A stretch of DNA of 58,664 bases from Phaeodactylibacter xiamenensis (GTDB lineage: Bacteria > Bacteroidota > Bacteroidia > Chitinophagales > Saprospiraceae), in the NCBI RefSeq assembly GCF_000759025.1, contig NZ_JPOS01000101.1, forward strand, positions 1 to 58,664, in the 5' to 3' direction. The notes under the pieces are model-generated. The model did not search any database. It was not told the DNA's origin and was given only the letters and a program-made list of their open reading frames with translations. A program made the translations under genes and the position numbers. This document shows, in pieces, positions 42,997 through 50,808 of the stretch. Positions within the stretch are counted from its first letter, which is position 1. The number at the start of each line of letters is the position of its first letter.

Positions 42997-45900
42997 CTAC
43001 TCTTCCTCTTCTGCTGTTAAAAACGGCAGTGGGGGTTCCTCCTGAATCAGAATACTGGCCAGCTTCCGGGCCTGCAACTCGGGGTTGCGCCACCACTCCG
43101 GCGACCAGATTTGGTGGAGTTCGTAACCTTGTCCCTGCCAGCATTGCCGCTGTTGAGCCTCCCACGCAAAACTAGTGTACGGAGTGTGGGCCTTAAAGCC
43201 ATCCACCAAAAGGCCAAATCTCCTGGAAAAGCCGGGTGCCGGATCAATGGTTAAGGCTATCTGGCCATCAGGTGTACGTTCGGCCAGGTGCAGGCGCCCC
43301 GGGCTCAAATAAGGCTTCAGATAATGCTGTACCTGCCGCAGTAAATTGTAGGGAGGCGGAAAAGCAGGTGGTTGTTGCAATTGGCCTGCAAAACGAGCGG
43401 ACAACTGTTCGATTTTAGATACATCATTATTTGCGCAGGCTTTCAAAAATGCGAAATAAACCGGCAGGCGCTGCCCGGCTTCGAACAGTTTTTCTCCTTC
43501 CTCCAGCCAATCAACAGGCAGGGAGTTGACTACCCATGCTTTTTGCCGGGCTGCGCTCATCAGTGCTTCTAATTGTTGCTGTACACCGGGCTGATCCAGC
43601 CGGTGTACATGCCCTGTGACAGGCCCGTTAGGCCCTACCGGACCGAAAGTGGCAGAGACAATCAAAATATCAAATTTCTGCCCTTCTACTTCAGACAAAT
43701 CCATCAGTGTAAGGCCATTACGATCGAGCTGCTGAATGGTTTCCACACCGGTGCTCCGCCTTTGCTTGATGCCCAGCAGGTAGTCGGCCAGCAACAACCG
43801 CTGCCCTGTCGTGAGACAAACGATGCCAACCGATGGGTAGGTACGCTGTGGGGTCCTTTCAATTTTGGCAAGCATGGCTAATACGGAGCGCGCTTCCGCG
43901 TCGTTCTGCTCAAGCGCTTCATCGTAAATACCATCCACCTGTTCGAAAGCCACCTGTTCTTTGGTGGGCAATACGGGAGCAGGTTGTGCTGCGTTTCGAA
44001 AGTGCAAAGTGCTGGTTCCGTGCATGTGCCGCAGTTGAAAAGCCGGCACTTCTCCCTGAAGCTCCTGCGGCTGCAGCGACTGATCATCCCATCCTCTGGG
44101 GCTTAACATAAGGGTACGGTGCCCCATTGCGGATAAGCGTTCCAGCATAGCTGCCGGCACCAGATGTGCTTCTTCGATGATTACCAGACCAAAGCGCTGT
44201 TTGCTTTCTGAGAATAGCTCATCGGCTAAATGGGGCACCGTCAGCAAAGCCGGGCTGGTGGCAACGGGAACGTCTCCCAGGGTGCGCAGATGACGGGCAA
44301 ACTGTATCTGCTCTTCAACTGTTCCGCCCTGCATCAGCCATTTGTAGGCGATTTTACGGCGGCGGCGCAAATCCTGTACGGCCTGCTCCTTTCTGGACTG
44401 CCAAAGCTGCAGGATATGCGCGGGCAGGTTTTCCTTTAGGCTTTCCGTTACCTTTGCATATTCTTCCAGCGCATCCAAATCTGGCGGCAATACTGCTTCG
44501 TAAGATTGGCTAAGCACATTATCAAGGAACCAGGTCCGGAAGGCCGCCATCCAGTTATCAGGTTTCACCCTGAGGAGGCCTTTGACCATCCGTCGGGCGT
44601 GCTCATCCAATTGCAGCCAATTGCGCTGCCAGGCATAGAAGTTGCCAAATTCAGGCAGTGCGCGCTTGGTTTCTTCAAGCTGCTCCACCACCTCATCCAA
44701 AAACCGCTGCCGTTTGGGTAACGTGAGGGTATTGTGGCTTAGGGGCAAGTGATAAAGCCCGGTTTCATTAATATCATCGAGTAGGCGGTCGAGACTTTTT
44801 TCTAACTCCTCCACCTGATTGTCAAAGCCCAAACGGGGATTCACGGACTTACGGCTGAGGCGGGTTACTTCATCCTGAACCTGCTCCCGCAGGTTCATCC
44901 GCCATTGCTGCAATCTAGATTCAAAAGCTTTCAGCCACTGGTTCAGCCCGGGCATTTCTGCCTCATCCCAACTGGGGAATTCAGCATCAAAATAGGGCTG
45001 CCGCTGAAAGTCTACCTTCAATTTGCGGTATCCTTCCAGAATCTCTTTTCGGGCAGCACGCAGCGCCTTCGCCCGGTCTGAGAAGACTTGTCTGAGGCGA
45101 AGGGAACCTGCTCCGGCACTCCAAAACTCTTTGCCATGCTCGGACTCCTGCTCCGCCATCGTATCTTTGAGCTCAATAAGCTGTCGGGCAAACTTTTGGT
45201 AATATTGTTCGTAGTGAGCTGAAAGCTGATCGGCGTAGGCGTCAATGCGGTTGATGAACCACAATTGCAGCCGGGTGGCTTTATCCAGGAGTTGCCGGAC
45301 CTGTGTCTCTGCAAACATCCTGGCATCTTCTTCCTCCATTCTCAAAAACAGGCCCGGGCTAAGCTTTCCCAACGGGCTGCGGATGGTGTGGGTCTTTTTG
45401 AACAGCTGATAGCAGCGCTCCACTACTTCGGAGAGTGCATCGTAGGCCTCTGAGTTGAACGTATAGTCCTGCGCATTGAGCTGCGTACCCAAAAGTTCTT
45501 TACCTTCCGTTTGAGCGCTCTCCAGGTACTGCCCCACTGTCTGTGCCCAGGGTTGCCCGGCAACGGTAACAGCCCGGTAAGCCCGATAGCTCTCCGTGAG
45601 CTTGGCGTGGAGGCGCTGTCCCTTGTTCATAATTTGCTTTAGCCTTCGGTGATCCCCGGGCTGTTGCGCGCCCCGGTTTGAAGCAGAGGCACGCAGAATA
45701 TCGAGCATTAGCATCTTATCAGCCGCAGTATCACGGAGAAGGAAAGCCAGCCTTGAAAGCCCCTGTTGATCGATGGCCATTTCATACTCCTTAAGAGTAC
45801 CGGTCCGGGGCGAAACAACAAGGCAGGGTTTTCCATGAGCTAACTGATTGACCAGGAGGTGGACCCCCAGAGCCGATTTGCCTGTCCCACTGTGGCCGTC

Positions 45901-46710
45901 TGCCCAGCTACAGCCCTTTTGCTGTAATTGTTCTGCTACAGTGGCCTGAAAGGGGTCCAGGGTATAGGGCCCAAAAGTATCTGACATACCCTCTCTATGA
46001 GCAGGCGTTGCCTGTGGGAGGCCAATGGTACAGGGCGGTTGATGCGGGAAACAGCTCAGAATAGCAGCTTCCACAAAAGCACCATTGCCTCTTTCAGTAC
46101 GAACAAAGGCGTGGCTGTCAGTCATTATGGGCAAACCCTTCAGGGCAGGTGACGGCAATTCCAGCTCGGTAGCTACATTTTGACAAAATTGCTGCAGATG
46201 TTTTAATCCAAAGGACTGCTGGTTGAGAAACCGGTCAAAAACAGGAGCGAGGTCTTTCCCTGTTTTATTTTTCCAGTACGAAATAAGATAGACATTAGGC
46301 CGCAGGCGGTGAGTCGGTGTCCTGGACAGGCGCCAGGGGCTATTGTACTGATTTCCCGGCTCCAGGTGTACTTCCCAGATCAGCAGCGGAGCAAAAACCA
46401 CTCTGCCGGATTCGGCTTCTTCATCCTGAAAGAAAGGATAGCCGATGCCAACGGCTGCCCCGCCCCGGGACCGCTCCCAGGCCCGGCTTTCAAAGTACAC
46501 CTGCCTTAATCCAGGCTCCTGGTCCACACCTGTGGCAATGATACTTCGAAAATCGCCCTGTATCAATTGCTGGAGTAAAGACTCGCCCTGTTTATCCGGT
46601 AGGCTGACAAAATCAAGAGCAACCTCAAAATCAGGATGTGTATTAAGGTGTGTGCTGCTTTCACTCCAGGCATACTGAATCATTTCCTGGGCACTCGCCT
46701 GCATCTTCAT
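42997..46710 (-). CDS. SF1 helicase-nuclease (DUF4011/Vsr-like), possible defence protein
   Basis: A 1237-residue protein. The N-terminal 150 residues include a VVFAPLLIWEVHLEP block like DUF4011-type N-termini. The P-loop is GHSGTGKS (272-279). A long alpha-helical insertion (about 340-780) separates it from Walker B-like VIIEEAH (near 843), then come a GQKFDILIVSATFG motif (near 1060) and a degenerate motif VI (SAARQKAWVV). The C-terminus (about 1155-1230: LLVDGFKAHTPY, QIWSPEWW) resembles Vsr/MTES_1575-type endonucleases. Hhe-type antiphage proteins have similar parts (DUF4011-helicase-Vsr-DUF3320). Divergent from a regulator. Confidence 0.72.
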   Translation of the reverse strand: MKMQASAQEMIQYAWSESSTHLNTHPDFEVALDFVSLPDKQGESLLQQLIQGDFRSIIATGVDQEPGLRQVYFESRAWERSRGGAAVGIGYPFFQDEEAESGRVVFAPLLIWEVHLEPGNQYNSPWRLSRTPTHRLRPNVYLISYWKNKTGKDLAPVFDRFLNQQSFGLKHLQQFCQNVATELELPSPALKGLPIMTDSHAFVRTERGNGAFVEAAILSCFPHQPPCTIGLPQATPAHREGMSDTFGPYTLDPFQATVAEQLQQKGCSWADGHSGTGKSALGVHLLVNQLAHGKPCLVVSPRTGTLKEYEMAIDQQGLSRLAFLLRDTAADKMLMLDILRASASNRGAQQPGDHRRLKQIMNKGQRLHAKLTESYRAYRAVTVAGQPWAQTVGQYLESAQTEGKELLGTQLNAQDYTFNSEAYDALSEVVERCYQLFKKTHTIRSPLGKLSPGLFLRMEEEDARMFAETQVRQLLDKATRLQLWFINRIDAYADQLSAHYEQYYQKFARQLIELKDTMAEQESEHGKEFWSAGAGSLRLRQVFSDRAKALRAARKEILEGYRKLKVDFQRQPYFDAEFPSWDEAEMPGLNQWLKAFESRLQQWRMNLREQVQDEVTRLSRKSVNPRLGFDNQVEELEKSLDRLLDDINETGLYHLPLSHNTLTLPKRQRFLDEVVEQLEETKRALPEFGNFYAWQRNWLQLDEHARRMVKGLLRVKPDNWMAAFRTWFLDNVLSQSYEAVLPPDLDALEEYAKVTESLKENLPAHILQLWQSRKEQAVQDLRRRRKIAYKWLMQGGTVEEQIQFARHLRTLGDVPVATSPALLTVPHLADELFSESKQRFGLVIIEEAHLVPAAMLERLSAMGHRTLMLSPRGWDDQSLQPQELQGEVPAFQLRHMHGTSTLHFRNAAQPAPVLPTKEQVAFEQVDGIYDEALEQNDAEARSVLAMLAKIERTPQRTYPSVGIVCLTTGQRLLLADYLLGIKQRRSTGVETIQQLDRNGLTLMDLSEVEGQKFDILIVSATFGPVGPNGPVTGHVHRLDQPGVQQQLEALMSAARQKAWVVNSLPVDWLEEGEKLFEAGQRLPVYFAFLKACANNDVSKIEQLSARFAGQLQQPPAFPPPYNLLRQVQHYLKPYLSPGRLHLAERTPDGQIALTIDPAPGFSRRFGLLVDGFKAHTPYTSFAWEAQQRQCWQGQGYELHQIWSPEWWRNPELQARKLASILIQEEPPLPFLTAEEEE

Positions 46711-46930
46711 CGTATTTTTACTGTTAGTAGGGTCTTAATTTATCGCCATTTTCCCGAATCCAATAACTTTTTTGGAAAGTCTTTTAAACGCCCCCTTTTT
46801 AGTCACGGTAATGTCATCTTGTATCCTTGTCCACTATTTGAAACAAACCTGAGTCTTCTAAGCTTCTAAAAAACTTGGAAAAGGCCTGCCAATAGCCTAT
46901 ATTGTCTTCATAAGCCACTGGCTATCAAAT

Positions 46931-46969
46931 GTTTAACCTTTTAGAGGTAAATACCATCAAAGGTTAAAC
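46931..46969. promoter_or_regulatory. Inverted repeat upstream of the PAS-AraC gene
   Basis: An 11-bp perfect inverted repeat, GTTTAACCTTT (46931-46941) and AAAGGTTAAAC (46959-46969), separated by 17 bp, ending 19 bp before the start codon. It could be an autoregulatory operator in the shared helicase/regulator intergenic region or a leader hairpin. Confidence 0.5.
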
Positions 46970-46988
46970 AAAACAGACAAAAAACAAC

Positions 46989-47720
46989 ATGATTCCAAAC
47001 ATCGCCGTCATATTAACCAATGCCCAAAAGCGCATTCTCTGGGTCAATGATGACTTTACCCACATCACGGGCTATTCTTTGCCCGAGGTGGTTGGGAAAA
47101 GCCCCGGGGGGATATTGCAGGGGCCAAATACAGAACCTGAAGCTATCAATCAAATCAGGCAGGGGCTGGCCAATGAGCTGCCATTCCGGGGAGAAATTAC
47201 AAACTACCGCAAGAACGGAGAGGAATACCTGTGCCGCCTGGTCATCCACCCGGTGTACGATGAGTCTCAAAACCTGACCAACTTCATAGCATTTGAAGTG
47301 GACGGCAATGCGGTAGAAACAGAATTACCGATTCCTCTGCTTAATCTGGAAGAGAAATACAGCTCAAGCAGCCTTAAAGGCATGGAAGAACTCCGGCTTT
47401 ATCTGCGCATGAAACAGACAATAGAGGAAGAATCTTTGTTTTTGGACCCTAACCTCTCCCTTCGCAGTGTTGCCGACCGACTGAGCACAAATACCAAATA
47501 CCTTTCTCAAGTGGTCAATCACAATGCAAAATGCAACTTTCAGCAGTTTATCAACTTCTACCGGGTAATAGAGGTCAAAGAGAAAATTAAGGACCCAAAA
47601 TTTTACAACCTCACGCTATTTGGGATCGCCCGGCAATGTGGCTTCAAAAACAAGTCTACGTTTTATAAAGTATTCAAGGAGGTGACCGGGATGACGCCCC
47701 GCAAATACCTTAAGCAATAG
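46989..47720 (+). CDS. LOV-like PAS domain fused to AraC-type regulator
   Basis: A 243-residue regulator. The PAS domain (about 1-110) has LOV-like features: GKSPGGILQGPNT (36-48), NYRKNGEEYL and VYDESQNLTNF. The flavin-binding cysteine (NCRFLQG in LOV photoreceptors) is replaced by Gly40. The C-terminal AraC domain (about 145-243) has a first helix-turn-helix (LSLRSVADRLSTNTKYLSQV) and the final GFKNKSTFYKVFKEVTGMTP signature. It therefore senses a ligand or redox/flavin state rather than forming the classic cysteine photoadduct. Target genes are unknown. Confidence 0.85.
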   Translation: MIPNIAVILTNAQKRILWVNDDFTHITGYSLPEVVGKSPGGILQGPNTEPEAINQIRQGLANELPFRGEITNYRKNGEEYLCRLVIHPVYDESQNLTNFIAFEVDGNAVETELPIPLLNLEEKYSSSSLKGMEELRLYLRMKQTIEEESLFLDPNLSLRSVADRLSTNTKYLSQVVNHNAKCNFQQFINFYRVIEVKEKIKDPKFYNLTLFGIARQCGFKNKSTFYKVFKEVTGMTPRKYLKQ

Positions 47721-47872
47721 CTCTGAAAATGAGTGCTTTGTTCCATATTCGCGAATACGGACCCTTCCCTTCCGCTTAAACTTGCCTTACCGCTTAATAA
47801 ACAGCACCTTGAGTGTAGCAAGATTGCAAATGGCTTGCTCAGGTGCAAGCTTCATCATTTAAAGTTAAAATT

Positions 47873-48079
47873 ATGAGCGGTATCAGAGAAATGATCGGCT
47901 TTGCTTTCTGGGTGAATAATACCAGGAAGGAGCCGATGGAAGCACTGCTCAACGGCCACAATGGTTATTCCAAGGAAAGGACCACTATTATGCATGACCT
48001 TGAGGAAGAAAATATTAGAAATATCCTAAAAAGGACAGCAGAAAAAATTGGAGATTCTCAGGTAAATCACTACAATTGA
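47873..48079 (+). CDS. Small hypothetical protein
   Basis: A 68-residue ORF from ATG 47873 (frame open from 47843) in an A-rich context, followed by a strong terminator at 48128-48155. It is acidic and helical (LEEENIRNILKRTAEKIG). No domain was recognised. Confidence 0.45.
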   Translation: MSGIREMIGFAFWVNNTRKEPMEALLNGHNGYSKERTTIMHDLEEENIRNILKRTAEKIGDSQVNHYN

Positions 48080-48127
48080 GGTCTCTACGTCTTTTTTAAG
48101 GCATTGGAGAATTATCATCATTTCATT

Positions 48128-48155
48128 AGCCGAAGCCCCGGGGGCTTCGGCTTTT
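48128..48155. terminator. Terminator between convergent genes
   Basis: The stem AGCCGAAGCC/GGCTTCGGCT is followed by TTTTA on the plus strand. It serves the small protein gene and lies beyond the stop of the minus-strand MORN gene. Confidence 0.8.
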
Positions 48156-48165
48156 ATATTTCTGG

Positions 48166-48780
48166 TTACTCCACTACGCCTCCTTCGACCTTCTCTCCAT
48201 CCCGGTATTCGTACTCCAACATGACATTGCCTTCTTCGTCATAAAAGCGATAGGCGCCGTGCTGTTTGCCATCCTTATAATTGACTTCTTTTTGCAGGTC
48301 ACCGGTTTTTCTATTGTATTCGAGGTAGGTCCCGTCGAGTTCTCCATTTTTATAATTGGCTTGCTTTTCAACCCTGCCAAAACTATAGGCAGCCCAGGGG
48401 CCATCCAGCTTGTTGTTCTTATAGGTAGCCCTCAGGGTGATATGCCCCCGGGTATTGAACTCCAGATAAGTTCCATTGTAATTCCCATCTGCATAGGTGG
48501 TGAGCTTGGCCGGGAATTTACCCTCCAGTCCGTATTCAATCCAGGCGCCAATCTTTTTGCCATCGTAAAGCATTCCTTCTTCGATAATAGCACCTTCTGC
48601 GTTGCGCTTCACCAGACGCTGTGCCGGCGAGTTCTCAATGTAAGTGACCTCGTATCCCTCTGTCACAGCCTTATTGGCGTCATTGCCGGTTGGTGGAGCA
48701 GACTGTTGCGGGCTTTTAGCGGGCTGCTCACAAGCGGTGAAAAATGCTGCCAAAGCAAGCATCATGAAGAATTTGTACAT
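48166..48780 (-). CDS. MORN-repeat lipoprotein (YwqK-like)
   Basis: A 204-residue protein with a lipoprotein signal (FFTAC). MORN_2 units repeat through the mature part (GKKIGAWIEYG, DGNYNGTYLEFN, NNKLDGPWAAY, NGELDGTYLEYN, DGKQHGAYRFYD). YwqK-family proteins are often labelled antitoxins, but no toxin is adjacent, and MORN repeats more generally bind lipids or scaffolds. It is 26 bp downstream of the EEP hydrolase in one minus-strand run from dapB. Confidence 0.78.
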   Translation of the reverse strand: MYKFFMMLALAAFFTACEQPAKSPQQSAPPTGNDANKAVTEGYEVTYIENSPAQRLVKRNAEGAIIEEGMLYDGKKIGAWIEYGLEGKFPAKLTTYADGNYNGTYLEFNTRGHITLRATYKNNKLDGPWAAYSFGRVEKQANYKNGELDGTYLEYNRKTGDLQKEVNYKDGKQHGAYRFYDEEGNVMLEYEYRDGEKVEGGVVE

Positions 48781-48806
48781 GCTACTATGATTTTTGTTTT
48801 CGAAAA

Positions 48807-49895
48807 TTATTTCAACTCAACCTCCAGGTAGACGGGCTGATGATCAGAATAGCGGAATTTCTGATCGATACCTTTCACCTGCCTGATTTGAACATTAGGG
48901 CTGACCAGGAAGAAGTCGATCAGGGTAATGAAAGTCTCGCCCGGGCGGTAGGGTGTTTTGGTCTTCCGGTTGGTGGGCACCCTGGGGTCATACGCCCACT
49001 GCCAGTCCGCAGGCAGGTATTCCGGGCCGATATTGATTTGAGTGTACCCCTGTGTGCGGCCTGGCATATAGCCATCAAAGCGGAAAAAAGGCGGCACCTG
49101 ATTCCAGTCGCCACCAACTACTACATAATGCCCCGCCTGATATTCTTTAAGGAATAACTCCTTCAAAAAAGCCATCTGTTGTTGTTTCAGCGACCCATCA
49201 GCATCGTAGGCTGAGTTGTGTACATTCATGACCACAAGCTCTTTGTCGCCTTTTACGCGGAAGCGGTGCAAAGCCACGCAGCGGTCCAATTGAAACAAGC
49301 GGACCGGCCAGGGGAAGGCGCCCGGAAGTTGCAGGCGGACCGACTCGTAAGGCTGGTACTTGCTGTAGGTACCCAGGCCGCTCTCTACTTCTCCGTAAAG
49401 ATGCCAGGGCTCAAAAACGGGAATCGGTACGAGTGGCGAGCGGTAATTGGTCGCGAAAAAAGCACTGTAATCCGTTTTCTGCCCCCTGACCAGTTCATGC
49501 TGATTCGCAAAATAGCTGCGCTTGGAGTGGTAATCGACTTCCTGGAAGAGGAAAAAGTCTGAGGCGGTGGAACCTACAAATTGCTCAACGCCTTCGTTGT
49601 TTTTTTGTACGGCTTCCTTAGGGGCACGCACCATCCGTCCTTTGGACAAGTACATGTTCCCATGGTCGAAAAAGAACTCCGACTCCTCGCCCAGCCCACC
49701 AAAGCCCAGGTTCCAGGTTACGAAGGTCAGTAAGCTATCTTCAATAACCGGAATGGAGGCTGCTCCCGAATTTTCCAGTGGTGTTTTTGCTTCCGGCACC
49801 CAATCATTTAATGTACCATAGAGTAGCACACCGCCTACGTAGAGCACTAGAAGCAGGGTGAAAGCGATAGCAACTCTGGCGATTAATTTTTTCAT
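48807..49895 (-). CDS. Endonuclease/exonuclease/phosphatase-family hydrolase, membrane-anchored
   Basis: A 362-residue protein with an N-terminal membrane anchor (VAIAFTLLLVLYVGGVLLYG). EEP-fold motifs are WNLGFGG (near 60), FLFQEVDY (near 116, catalytic Glu), VVMNVHNSAY, GGDWNQVPP (near 260) and SDHQPVYLEV (C-terminal His). Members cleave phosphodiesters of nucleic acids, inositol phosphates or sphingomyelin; an extracytoplasmic position favours a lipid or other small phosphodiester. It lies 24 bp after dapB. Confidence 0.85.
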   Translation of the reverse strand: MKKLIARVAIAFTLLLVLYVGGVLLYGTLNDWVPEAKTPLENSGAASIPVIEDSLLTFVTWNLGFGGLGEESEFFFDHGNMYLSKGRMVRAPKEAVQKNNEGVEQFVGSTASDFFLFQEVDYHSKRSYFANQHELVRGQKTDYSAFFATNYRSPLVPIPVFEPWHLYGEVESGLGTYSKYQPYESVRLQLPGAFPWPVRLFQLDRCVALHRFRVKGDKELVVMNVHNSAYDADGSLKQQQMAFLKELFLKEYQAGHYVVVGGDWNQVPPFFRFDGYMPGRTQGYTQINIGPEYLPADWQWAYDPRVPTNRKTKTPYRPGETFITLIDFFLVSPNVQIRQVKGIDQKFRYSDHQPVYLEVELK

Positions 49896-49919
49896 AAGCC
49901 TGTCTCTTTGTCTATATTT

Positions 49920-50639
49920 TTACAGCCCCAGCATGTCCCGCATTCCAAACACCCCTTTCTTCCCGATCAGCCAATGGGCTGCCTGCAGAGCGCCTCTGGC
50001 AAACCCCTCCCGGCTGTGTGCTTCGTGACGGATAGTGAGGGTATCCACAGCCGAGGTATAGCGAATTTCATGCGTACCTTTCACGTCCCCTTCCCGTATG
50101 GCTTCGATAGGGATGTGCCCGGCTTCCGCATTTGTACCCTCCTGCCAGCCTTTTACGCGCTCCAGACTTTCGATCATATCCTCCGCAAGGGTAATGGCTG
50201 TGCCGCTTGGGGCATCCAGCTTTTGGATATGGTGGATTTCTGTCATGGAGGGCTGATAAGCTGGCCAGTCATTCATCAGCTCTGCCAGCTTTTGGTTGAG
50301 AGCGAAGAAGAGGTTGACTCCTATGCTGAAGTTGGAGGCGTAGAAAAAAGCGCCCTCTTTTTCCAGGCAAAGCGCCTTAGCTTCTTCAAAACGGTGCAGC
50401 CAGCCTGTAGTGCCGCTAACGACCGGTACGTTGGCCTTCAAACAGGCCTCGATATGCCTGAAACCGGTATCTGGGTGGCTAAAATCAATAGCGACATCCG
50501 CTTGTTTCAGATTAGTTGTGGTCAATACCGCTTCATTATCAGCACTAAGCCGCATGACAATTTCATCACCAGCACTGATCGCCAGTTGCTCGATGGCTTT
50601 TCCCATCTTTCCATAACCAAGTAGTGCAATCTTTGGCAT
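49920..50639 (-). CDS. dapB: 4-hydroxy-tetrahydrodipicolinate reductase
   Basis: A 239-residue enzyme of lysine and diaminopimelate synthesis, reducing 4-hydroxy-tetrahydrodipicolinate with NAD(P)H. It has the nucleotide loop GYGKMGKA (8-15), VVSGTTGW, the SNFSIGVNLFF segment and the catalytic EIHHIQKLDAPSGTA motif. Length is typical of Bacteroidota DapB. It is the first gene of a short run dapB-EEP hydrolase-MORN lipoprotein. Confidence 0.95.
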   Translation of the reverse strand: MPKIALLGYGKMGKAIEQLAISAGDEIVMRLSADNEAVLTTTNLKQADVAIDFSHPDTGFRHIEACLKANVPVVSGTTGWLHRFEEAKALCLEKEGAFFYASNFSIGVNLFFALNQKLAELMNDWPAYQPSMTEIHHIQKLDAPSGTAITLAEDMIESLERVKGWQEGTNAEAGHIPIEAIREGDVKGTHEIRYTSAVDTLTIRHEAHSREGFARGALQAAHWLIGKKGVFGMRDMLGL

Positions 50640-50778
50640 CGCAGGTCCTTTTAATACCGAAGGTAAAGAACTTCATTCAAAGTTGTGACTTTTCGAAGAG
50701 CACTCGTCTAAAAGGCAAACATCAAGCAAATAAACACAGCTTTATATAGCCAAATGAATCCCAAAAACGTTTGACAGG

Positions 50779-50808
50779 AGCCCTGGTAACAACGCCGGGG
50801 CTTTTTTA
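50779..50808. terminator. Terminator-like hairpin at the mutS 3' end
   Basis: The stem AGCCCTGG/CCGGGGCT has TTTTTT on the plus strand; it abuts the mutS stop codon and may stop antisense transcription or act on mutS mRNA. Confidence 0.5.
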
